Of a stretch of 64,000 bases of DNA, positions 55,518 through 64,000 are shown one piece after another. The translations under genes and the position numbers were made by a program. How positions within the stretch are numbered: position 1 is the stretch's first letter; every line of letters starts with the position of its first letter. The stretch is from assembly GCA_000761475.1 (NCBI GenBank), contig JQNW01000001.1, positions 248,001 through 312,000 of the forward strand. The letters run 5' to 3'. The DNA comes from Chromohalobacter israelensis. GTDB lineage: Bacteria > Pseudomonadota > Gammaproteobacteria > Pseudomonadales > Halomonadaceae. Under the pieces are notes generated by a model. That model was given only the letters and a program-made list of their open reading frames with translations, did not search any database and was not told the origin of the DNA.

Positions 55518-57614
55518 ATGAGCCTGTTTGCAGCCGCTCGGCGCGCGGCGATCTTGTCACTGTTGCTGGTGGTGTGTACCCCGGCCTTGGCCGAGGGCCC
55601 GACACCTACCGACGAACAGCGGCAAGCAGCGGCGGAAGTCGCTGAATCGCTGCGATATGGACATTACGCCGATATCAACCTGGATGATGAGTGGTCGTCG
55701 AGAGCGTTTCAGCGTTATCTCGATGTACTGGACCCACAACGCGCCTATTTGTTGTCGCGGGACATCGACGACTTTCAGGACCTCGAGACCCGCTTCGACG
55801 AAGCGCTCGACAACGGTGAACTGGAGCGCGTCTACGCACTTTACGCCCGTTATCAGGAGCGCCTGGAAGCCCGCCTCGAATGGTTGATCGACCGTCTGGA
55901 AGACGGCATCGACTACGACTATCAAGGCAACGAGCGACTGGCGCTGGACCGCGAGAACGAAGCCTGGGCCAAGCACCAGGACGCGCTCGATCGGCTATGG
56001 GAAAAGCGCCTGAAGAATGCCGCCCTGACCCAGTCCCTGAGCGCCCCGGACGACGAAGACGATACGGACATCGCCGAGACACTGCGCGAGCGGTATGAAA
56101 ATCAGTTGTCGCGCGTCGAGCAGACCAATGCCGAAGACGTGCTGGTGCTGTTCCTGAGCGCCGTCACCGGCACCATCGATCCGCACACCGAGTATCTGTC
56201 TCCGAGCCAGAGCGAATCGTTCGACATCCAGATGAAGCTCTCGCTGGAGGGCATCGGAGCCCTGCTGCAAAGCGAAGGCGAGTACGTCAAGGTTTCCAGC
56301 CTGGTGCCGGGCGGCCCCGCGGACAAGAGCGACGCCCTGCAGCCCGCGGACCGTATCGTCGCGGTCGGTCAAGGCGAGGACGGCGAAATGGTCAATGTCG
56401 TGGGCATGCGCCTCGACGAAGTTGTCGACCTGATCCGCGGTCCCAAGGGCTCCACCGTGCGCCTCGACGTCATTCCCGCCAAGGCCGTGGACGTGACGCG
56501 TACGCATACCGTGCGTATCACGCGCGACACCGTCAAACTGGAGGACCAGGCCGCCAGCAGCGAGGTCGTGACCGTGACCCGCGACGGCGAGGAGCACAAG
56601 ATCGGCGTCATCGACGTCCCCACCTTCTACGTCGACTTCGATGCCTGGCAGGCCGGCGACAGCGACTACCGCAGCAGCACGCGGGACGTCGCCAAGGAAA
56701 TCGACAAGCTCAAGGCGGAGAACGTCGAAGGCATCGTGCTGGATCTGCGCAACAACGGCGGCGGCGCCTTGCAGGAAGCCAATTCCCTGGTCGGCCTGTT
56801 CATCGATCGCGGCCCCACGGTTCAGGTCCGCGACGCCCGTGGTCGCATCAACCTGTATGGCGACTCGGACAGCGGCACGCATTACGACGGGCCGCTCAGC
56901 GTCCTGGTCAATCGGCTATCGGCTTCCGCTTCGGAAATCTTCGCCGGCGCGATCCAGGATTACGGTCGCGGCCTGGTCGTCGGCAGCCAGACCTTCGGCA
57001 AGGGTACCGTGCAGACGCTCAATGACCTCAGCCATGGTCAGATCAAGCTGACCCGCGCCAAGTTCTACCGTATCACCGGTGAAAGCACCCAACTGCGCGG
57101 CGTCGAACCCGACATCGCTTTCCCCAGCCTGATCGGCAAGGACGACATCGGGGAAAGCGCGCTCGACAACGCCCTGCCCTGGGATCAGGTGCGCGCCGTG
57201 CAATACCGTCAGTACGGCACGCCCCAGCGCTATCTCGCCACCCTGCGTGACAAGCACGAGGCGCGTGTTCAGCAGAACCCCAACTTCGTCTATCTCGAGC
57301 GTGAAGCCAGGCTCGCCAAGCGCCTTCAGGAACAGCAGACCAGCATCAGCCTGAACCGGGAACAGCGCCAACGCGAGATGGAAGCCCAGGAAGCCGAGCA
57401 GCTGTCGCTGGAAAACCAGCGCCGGCGGGCGCTGGGCCTCGAACCGCTGGACGAGTGGATCGATGCCCGCGAAAGCGCCGAGGCGTCTTCGGCGGAGGAT
57501 GCTCCGGAGTCGGATGACGCGTCAGCAGAAGACGACGAACCGGTCGACCGCGCCCAGGTCGTCGAGGCAGCGGAGATCCTGCTGGATTATGCCCACCTGC
57601 AGGACGCAGCCTGA
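55518..57614 (+). CDS. prc: Tail-specific (C-terminal processing) protease, 698 aa
   Basis: A periplasmic S41 protease that trims or degrades proteins by their C-terminal tail and helps control murein hydrolases. The signal peptide is cleaved near ALA-EG (residue 25). An N-terminal helical domain is followed by a PDZ domain (FDIQMKLSLEGIGALLQSEG) and the protease core with Ser470 in LSASASEIFAG and Lys495 in TFGKGTVQTL. The C-terminal DUF3340 region is present, ending in an acidic tail. I use the ATG at 55518 rather than the TTG one codon earlier. A terminator follows. Confidence 0.95.
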   Translation: MSLFAAARRAAILSLLLVVCTPALAEGPTPTDEQRQAAAEVAESLRYGHYADINLDDEWSSRAFQRYLDVLDPQRAYLLSRDIDDFQDLETRFDEALDNGELERVYALYARYQERLEARLEWLIDRLEDGIDYDYQGNERLALDRENEAWAKHQDALDRLWEKRLKNAALTQSLSAPDDEDDTDIAETLRERYENQLSRVEQTNAEDVLVLFLSAVTGTIDPHTEYLSPSQSESFDIQMKLSLEGIGALLQSEGEYVKVSSLVPGGPADKSDALQPADRIVAVGQGEDGEMVNVVGMRLDEVVDLIRGPKGSTVRLDVIPAKAVDVTRTHTVRITRDTVKLEDQAASSEVVTVTRDGEEHKIGVIDVPTFYVDFDAWQAGDSDYRSSTRDVAKEIDKLKAENVEGIVLDLRNNGGGALQEANSLVGLFIDRGPTVQVRDARGRINLYGDSDSGTHYDGPLSVLVNRLSASASEIFAGAIQDYGRGLVVGSQTFGKGTVQTLNDLSHGQIKLTRAKFYRITGESTQLRGVEPDIAFPSLIGKDDIGESALDNALPWDQVRAVQYRQYGTPQRYLATLRDKHEARVQQNPNFVYLEREARLAKRLQEQQTSISLNREQRQREMEAQEAEQLSLENQRRRALGLEPLDEWIDARESAEASSAEDAPESDDASAEDDEPVDRAQVVEAAEILLDYAHLQDAA

Positions 57615-59733
<2,119 letters not shown>

Positions 59734-59761
59734 ACATGCGTGATGTGACTCGGCGGGAAGT

Positions 59762-59837
59762 TGGCTCCCCGAGCAGGACTCGAACCTGCGACCCAATGAT
59801 TAACAGTCATTTGCTCTACCAACTGAGCTATCGGGGA
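59762..59837 (-). tRNA. tRNA-Asn (GTT), copy 2
   Basis: Identical in sequence to the copies on either side, 28 bases from copy 1 and 22 from copy 3. Probably processed from one precursor. Confidence 0.96.
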
Positions 59838-59859
59838 TCGCCGAGTGCGCGATCCGGTT

Positions 59860-59935
59860 TGGCTCCCCGAGCAGGACTCGAACCTGCGACCCAATGATTA
59901 ACAGTCATTTGCTCTACCAACTGAGCTATCGGGGA
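59860..59935 (-). tRNA. tRNA-Asn (GTT), copy 3 (promoter-proximal)
   Basis: The first copy of the triple tRNA-Asn unit, 22 bases downstream of the promoter -10. Sequence identical to copies 1 and 2, CCA encoded. Confidence 0.96.
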
Positions 59936-59957
59936 ACGATGCCGGAGCACGCGGCGT

Positions 59958-59985
59958 AGTATACGGATTCGATCGCCAGCGTCAA
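59958..59985 (-). promoter_or_regulatory. Promoter of the tRNA-Asn triple
   Basis: On the minus strand TTGACG (59980-59985), a 16-base spacer and TATACT (59958-59963), followed by a GC-rich discriminator (ACGCCGCG). No other promoter is seen between the copies. Confidence 0.82.
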
Positions 59986-60179
59986 GGCTGAAAGTGAACT
60001 CCTTCCCGGAAAAGACGCCGCAAGCCTCGAACAATCCCGTTGCGAAACAATGGTCTGCACATGCGTCATGCACGACGAAGACAGTCGAGGCGTGCCATCC
60101 AGGAACGCAATCGAGAGGAATGCGGAACGACGCCTGACGGAAAATGATACCGGGAAGCAAAACCGCGAAAGGAAGGAAG

Positions 60180-60256
60180 TGGTGGCTACGCCCTGACTCG
60201 AACAGGGGACCCCATCATTATGAGTGATGTGCTCTAACCAACTGAGCTACGTAGCC
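60180..60256 (-). tRNA. tRNA-Met (CAT), elongator type, second copy
   Basis: A 77-nt gene on the minus strand identical to the plus-strand copy at 53695-53771, with CCA encoded. The flanks differ from those of the first copy: there is no 3' duplication and no obvious terminator. The next ~240 bases down to the tRNA-Asn promoter hold no gene I can support. Confidence 0.95.
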
Positions 60257-60294
60257 ACGTGTCGCTGCGCTAAACGGCTTCGCGACGGGAGCGA

Positions 60295-60323
60295 ATTATG
60301 CACATGGGCTTGCCCGTTGGCAA
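60295..60323 (-). promoter_or_regulatory. Possible promoter of the second tRNA-Met, inside a hairpin
   Basis: On the minus strand TTGCCA (60318-60323), a 17-base spacer and CATAAT (60295-60300), 38 bases before the tRNA. The -35 and spacer coincide with the hairpin that follows choX. Confidence 0.45.
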
Positions 60324-60330
60324 GCCCATG
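60303..60330 (-). terminator. Hairpin after the choline-binding-protein gene
   Basis: CATGGGCTTG/CAAGCCCATG form a 10-base perfect stem around CCAACGGG-type loop, 22 bases past the stop. The tail (TGCATAATT) is only moderately T-rich. Confidence 0.6.
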
Positions 60331-60351
60331 GCAATGGGCGAGACGCCTCGA

Positions 60352-61302
60352 TCAGCTGTCGATGTCCAGCGCTTTCTTCACGGCCGCCAGCCCGGGCTCG
60401 CCTTCGACGGTGGTCACGCCCTGGAGCCACTCGTCGAGGACGGACGGGTTGTTCTGCAGCCAGGTGCGCGCCGCATCGCGCGGATCCTCGCCGTCGTCCA
60501 TGATGGCGCCCATGATCTCGTTTTCCATGGACAGCGTGAAGCTCAGGTTGTTGAGCAGCTCGCCCACGTTACCGCAGGCCTCTGCGTACCCGGCACGCGT
60601 GTTGGTATACACGGTCGCGCCGCCGAGGTTGGGACCGAAGTAGTCATCGGCGCCTTCCAGATAGGCCATCTCGTAGTTGGTGTTCATCGGGTGCGGCTCC
60701 CACCCCAGGAACACCATCCATTCCTCGCTCTGGGTGCGGGAGTTGAGTTCGGCGAGCATGCCCGATTCGGACGAGTCGATCAGGCTCCAGTCGCCCAGCC
60801 CGAAGGCATCGTCATCGATCATCTGCTGGATGATCTGATTGCCGTCGTTGCCCGCTTCGATGCCGTACAGGCGGCTATCGAACTTGTCCGCATGCGCGTC
60901 CAGGTCTTCGACCGAGGTCACGCCGGCATCATAGACGTACTGCGGCACCGCCAGGGTGTACTTGGCCCCCTCCAGGTTGGCGCCGAGACGATCCACCTGT
61001 CCCTTGTCGATATACTCGTCGCTGATCGAGGCCATCGACGGCATCCAGTTGCCCAGGAACACGTCGAAATCGCCGTTCTTCATCCCGGCGTAGGCCACCG
61101 GCACGGAGACGGTGTCGGACGTCGTCTCGTAACCGAGCCCCTCGAGCACCTCACGGGTCAAGGCGGTGGTGGCGGTGATGTCGGTCCAGCCGACTTCGGC
61201 GAAGCGTACCGGCTGGCAGCTTTCCGGCGTATTTGCCATGGCCAGGGGTGAAAGCAATGTAGTGGCGCCCAGCAGCGCGATCAAAGACGTCTTGTTAGAC
61301 AT
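60352..61302 (-). CDS. choX: Choline/glycine-betaine ABC transporter substrate-binding protein, 316 aa
   Basis: A periplasmic ligand-binding protein of the ProX/ChoX class. The signal peptide is cleaved near AMA-NTP (residue 23). Conserved parts are VRFAEVGWTDITATTALTRE, DVFLGNWMPSM and WMVFLGWEPHPMN, whose Trp/Tyr residues form the aromatic cage for the trimethylammonium group. It is closest in pattern to ChoX, the choline-specific type. No permease or ATPase gene lies beside it in the window. It is divergent from betI, and its promoter overlaps a TetR-type operator, so it is probably induced by choline. AAGGGAG precedes the ATG. Confidence 0.88.
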   Translation of the reverse strand: MSNKTSLIALLGATTLLSPLAMANTPESCQPVRFAEVGWTDITATTALTREVLEGLGYETTSDTVSVPVAYAGMKNGDFDVFLGNWMPSMASISDEYIDKGQVDRLGANLEGAKYTLAVPQYVYDAGVTSVEDLDAHADKFDSRLYGIEAGNDGNQIIQQMIDDDAFGLGDWSLIDSSESGMLAELNSRTQSEEWMVFLGWEPHPMNTNYEMAYLEGADDYFGPNLGGATVYTNTRAGYAEACGNVGELLNNLSFTLSMENEIMGAIMDDGEDPRDAARTWLQNNPSVLDEWLQGVTTVEGEPGLAAVKKALDIDS

Positions 61303-61326
61303 GCGATTCTCCCTTGCGTTGATGTT

Positions 61327-61355
61327 GATATAGTCATTGAATGACGATTCAATAA
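61327..61355 (-). promoter_or_regulatory. Promoter of choX
   Basis: On the minus strand TTATTG (61350-61355), 17 bases, TATATC (61327-61332). The -35 hexamer and the spacer lie inside operator A (61334-61355). Confidence 0.5.
61334..61355. promoter_or_regulatory. BetI-type operator A
   Basis: TCATTGA-N8-TCAATAA, with a perfect inner dyad ATTGAAT-GACG-ATTCAAT. It shares its layout with operator B about 101 bases away and lies over the choX promoter. Confidence 0.65.
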
Positions 61356-61434
61356 CGTATTTTTATGCTAAATGAATTCGGCAATTCTTTTCCACTATGG
61401 ATTTCATTTACCATAGGAAAAGGTAGCAGATTTT

Positions 61435-61456
61435 TTATTGATTGAACGTTCAATAA
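61435..61456. promoter_or_regulatory. BetI-type operator B
   Basis: TTATTGA-N8-TCAATAA, with a perfect 14-bp inner palindrome ATTGAACGTTCAAT. It lies over the -35 of the betI promoter. Confidence 0.7.
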
Positions 61457-61470
61457 AAACATTCCATAAT
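61442..61470 (+). promoter_or_regulatory. Promoter of betIBA
   Basis: TTGAAC (61442-61447), a 17-base spacer and CATAAT (61465-61470), 61 bases before the betI start. The -35 is inside operator B. Confidence 0.6.
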
Positions 61471-61531
61471 GAGGTGGACGCCGGGTGGCACATGCACGGC
61501 CGCCACACCCGTCAGCAGAGGAGAAAGCCAG

Positions 61532-62140
61532 GTGCCCAAACTCGGTATGCAGCCAATACGTCGCCGTCAGCTCATCCAGGCGACACTGGAGACCATCGAC
61601 GACGTCGGCCTGGCGGATGCCACGATCGCTCGTATCGCCAAGCGTGCCGGGGTATCGGCTGGCATCATCAGCCATTATTTCGGCGGCAAGGACGGGCTGC
61701 TGGAATCGGCCATGCGCCAGATTCTCTGGGATCTCGGTGACGCCGTCGCCCGACGCCGGGCACAAGGTGTCGAAAGCCCGCGTGAGCACATTCGTGCCAT
61801 CATCGACGGCAACTTCGACCGCAGCCAGGTCAACAAGACCGTCATGAAAACGTGGCTGGCGTTCTGGTCGGTCAGCATGCACCGCCCCGATCTGCAGCGC
61901 CTGCAACGCGTCAACGACCGATGGCTGTATTCAAACCTCTGCCACCATTTTCGACGCTGCCTGCCGCGACCCGAAGCGCAGCAGGCGGCGCGCGGCCTGG
62001 CCGCGATGATCGACGGACTTTGGCTGCGTGGTGCCTTGGCGCCGCAAGGCATCGACGTCGACCGCGCCCGGCAACTGGCCTATGACTATGTAGAAGAGCA
62101 GCTCGCTCGGTCCACTAGTCATGCGCCGACCGATGCCTGA
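61532..62140 (+). CDS. betI: TetR-family choline-responsive repressor BetI, 202 aa
   Basis: Represses the bet genes and is released by choline. The N-terminus [20 protein letters not shown] leads into the helix-turn-helix ([20 protein letters not shown], residues ~31-50), typical of Bet[21 protein letters not shown] in the ligand domain is also characteristic. The start is GTG at 61532 with AGGAG upstream. First gene of betIBA; betB starts 41 bases after its stop. Confidence 0.94.
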   Translation: MPKLGMQPIRRRQLIQATLETIDDVGLADATIARIAKRAGVSAGIISHYFGGKDGLLESAMRQILWDLGDAVARRRAQGVESPREHIRAIIDGNFDRSQVNKTVMKTWLAFWSVSMHRPDLQRLQRVNDRWLYSNLCHHFRRCLPRPEAQQAARGLAAMIDGLWLRGALAPQGIDVDRARQLAYDYVEEQLARSTSHAPTDA

Positions 62141-62181
62141 GCGGCATGCCCATTTTTCACTTTCACGATGCGGGAGGCCCC

Positions 62182-63666
62182 ATGGCCACTTTCGAGACAC
62201 AGAAGCTCTATATCGGTGGACGACTCGTCGACGCGACGTCGGGCGAGACCTTCGACACGATCAACCCGGTCGATGGCAGCGTACTGGCCAGCGTCCAGCA
62301 GGCCGCACAGGCCGATGTCGACCGCGCCGTCGCCTCGGCCCGCGAGGGGCAGCGCGTCTGGGCGGCCATGAGCGGCATGGAGCGTAGCCGTATCCTGCAT
62401 CGCGCCGTCGCCCTGCTCCGCGAGCGCAACGACGAACTGGCGCGCCTGGAAACGCTGGATACCGGCAAGCCGATCAGCGAAACGCAAGCCGTGGACATCG
62501 TCACCGGTACCGACTCGCTGGAATACTATGCCAATCTGGCGCCCTCCATCGAAGGCACCCAGGTCCCGCTGCGCGAAGATTCGTTCTTCTACACGCGCCG
62601 CGAACCGCTGGGCGTCATCGGTGCCATCGGGGCCTGGAACTATCCCATCCAGATCGCCTGCTGGAAGTCCGCGCCGGCGCTGGCGGCGGGCAACGCCGTG
62701 GTGTTCAAGCCCAGCGAGGTCACCCCGCTGACCACCATGAAGCTGGCAGAGATCCTGACCGAAGCCGGCCTGCCGGATGGCGTGTTCAATGTCGTGCAGG
62801 GCGACGGACGCGTCGGTCAGATGCTCACCAACCATGCCGACATCGACAAGATCACCTTCACCGGTGAAGTCGGAACCGGCAAGAAGGTCATGGCCGCCGC
62901 CGCGGGATCGACGCTCAAGGAAGTCACCATGGAGCTGGGCGGCAAGTCGCCGTTGATCGTCTTCGAGGATGCCGACCTGGAACGTGCCGCCGACGCCGCG
63001 ATGATGGCCAACTTCTACTCCAGCGGCCAGGTCTGCACCAACGGCACTCGCGTCTTCGTGCAGCGCTCGGTGCAGGCGGACTTCGAGGCCAAGATCAAGG
63101 AGCGCGTCGAGCGCATCAAGGCCGGCGATCCGCTGGATCCAGCGGTCAACTTCGGTCCGCTGGTCAGCTTCGAGCATCTCGAGAAGGTCCAGAGCTATAT
63201 CGACCTGGGCAGCCAGGAAGGCGCTCGACTGCTGGTGGGCGGCGGTCGCTGGAACCAGGGCAATGCCGCGGGCATCGATTGGTCCAAGGGTGCGTGGGCC
63301 GCGCCGACGGTCTTCACCGATTGCCGCGACGACATGCGCATCGTGCGCGAGGAAATCTTCGGACCGGTGATGTCGATCCTGACCTTCGACGATGAAGAAG
63401 AAGTGATCCGGCGCTCCAACGACACTTCCTACGGCCTTGCCGCCGGCCTGTTCAGCGAAAGCCTGAACCGCGCGCATCGCGTCATTCATCGTCTGCAGGC
63501 CGGCATCTGCTGGATCAACACCTGGGGCGACTCGCCGGCGGAAATGCCGGTGGGCGGCTACAAGGAGTCGGGCATCGGCCGTGAAAACGGTCTCTCGTCG
63601 CTCGATCAGTACACGCAGATCAAATCGGTACAGATCGAAATGGGGCCCTTCCCCGCCGTGTTCTGA
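62182..63666 (+). CDS. betB: Betaine aldehyde dehydrogenase, 494 aa
   Basis: Oxidises betaine aldehyde to glycine betaine with NAD(P), the second step of osmoprotectant synthesis from choline. An aldehyde dehydrogenase with catalytic Cys285 in [10 protein letters not shown] and Glu251 in [32 protein letters not shown] is the cofactor region of this family. The ATG at 62182 follows GGGAGG; a 12-codon longer reading lacks such a site. betA follows 78 bases downstream. Confidence 0.95.
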   Translation: MATFETQKLYIGGRLVDATSGETFDTINPVDGSVLASVQQAAQADVDRAVASAREGQRVWAAMSGMERSRILHRAVALLRERNDELARLETLDTGKPISETQAVDIVTGTDSLEYYANLAPSIEGTQVPLREDSFFYTRREPLGVIGAIGAWNYPIQIACWKSAPALAAGNAVVFKPSEVTPLTTMKLAEILTEAGLPDGVFNVVQGDGRVGQMLTNHADIDKITFTGEVGTGKKVMAAAAGSTLKEVTMELGGKSPLIVFEDADLERAADAAMMANFYSSGQVCTNGTRVFVQRSVQADFEAKIKERVERIKAGDPLDPAVNFGPLVSFEHLEKVQSYIDLGSQEGARLLVGGGRWNQGNAAGIDWSKGAWAAPTVFTDCRDDMRIVREEIFGPVMSILTFDDEEEVIRRSNDTSYGLAAGLFSESLNRAHRVIHRLQAGICWINTWGDSPAEMPVGGYKESGIGRENGLSSLDQYTQIKSVQIEMGPFPAVF

Positions 63667-63744
63667 TGCAGCGTCCGTGGCCGGTGCCAGCCGGCCACGG
63701 ATGCATTCCTGTCTTTCGTTCGACCACGTGAAGGAGGGCCGCTC

Positions 63745-64000
63745 ATGACACAGGCTCGTGAATACGACTACATCATCATCGGGGCCGGTTCCGCCGGCAA
63801 CGTACTCGCCACTCGCCTGACCGAGGATCCGGACGTCCAGGTGCTGCTGCTCGAGGCCGGCGGTCCCGACTACCGCTTCGACTTCCGCACGCAGATGCCG
63901 GCGGCGCTGGCCTACCCCCTGCAGGGCAAGCGCTACAACTGGGCGTTCGAGACCGACCCCGAACCCTACATGAACAATCGCCGCATGGAGTGCGGACGCG
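63745..64000 (+). CDS. betA: Choline dehydrogenase, N-terminal part (3' end outside window)
   Basis: A GMC-type flavoprotein that oxidises choline to betaine aldehyde. The 85 visible residues open with the FAD-binding dinucleotide motif [19 protein letters not shown], then [16 protein letters not shown] and the [17 protein letters not shown] segment typical of BetA. AAGGAGG precedes the ATG. It completes betIBA; the gene is cut by the window edge. Confidence 0.94.
   Translation, partial: MTQAREYDYIIIGAGSAGNVLATRLTEDPDVQVLLLEAGGPDYRFDFRTQMPAALAYPLQGKRYNWAFETDPEPYMNNRRMECGR

Overview
The window is a 64 kb chromosomal segment of a GC-rich gammaproteobacterium. Gene content points to the Halomonadaceae, most likely Chromohalobacter or a close relative. 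The evidence is an acidic outer-membrane barrel protein, a betIBA choline-to-glycine-betaine cluster, a PPi-type phosphofructokinase, a two-subunit pyruvate carboxylase, and gene orders shared with Pseudomonas. The genus is an inference from gene content; no rRNA is present to confirm it.

Layout. 1-3.9 kb: the end of acnB, an outer-membrane beta-barrel protein, an RraA-family protein and a membrane-anchored glycerophosphodiesterase. 3.9-5.8 kb: a complete group IIC intron with its maturase, inserted just behind the terminator of a small Lpp/OprI-type lipoprotein gene. 6.6-11.3 kb (minus strand): a MetE-core protein, two small conserved proteins and topA. 11.7-16 kb (plus): pyk-mgsA and a PHA-synthase-like DUF3141 protein. 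16-20.6 kb: pycA-pycB (minus) with a divergent LysR regulator; a MITE-like repeat separates them. 20.7-23 kb: a quinone-oxidoreductase-like protein and lipA.

23-33.3 kb (minus) is the classic envelope/lipoate supercluster: proA-nadD-rsfS-rlmH-mrdA-rodA-mltB-rlpA-dacA-ybeD-lipB. It combines the elongasome (PBP2/RodA), murein hydrolases, a ribosome silencing factor and lipoylation. 33.4-36.7 kb (plus) is a tight three-gene operon of two membrane proteins with degenerate GGDEF-like domains and a DedA-PAP2 fusion. 36.7-39.3 kb (minus): mpl-ubiX and a LysE exporter. 39.4-42.9 kb: PPi-PFK (plus), then a glycine-zipper protein, moeB and lrp (minus).

43-53.6 kb carries two divergent operons in Pseudomonas-like order: hemA-prfA-prmC (minus), and TPR lipoprotein-lolB-ispE-tRNA-Gln-prs-rplY-pth-ychF (plus). 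53.7-60.3 kb: tRNA-Met with a partly duplicated 3' end, apeB, a second MITE-like repeat, prc, a signal-peptide-bearing LigB, three identical tRNA-Asn genes and a second tRNA-Met. 60.3-64 kb: a choline/betaine-binding protein divergent from betI-betB-betA (betA truncated by the window edge). The divergent region holds two matching TetR-type operators, each overlapping a promoter.

Most of the window is core metabolism. The parts I find most worth a second look are the degenerate-GGDEF/DedA-PAP2 operon, the terminator-sited group IIC intron, the DUF3141 PhaC-like gene with a PhaR-like dyad, the paired BetI-type operators, and the tRNA-associated duplications and overlaps. I saw no defence island, prophage, CRISPR array or biosynthetic cluster.
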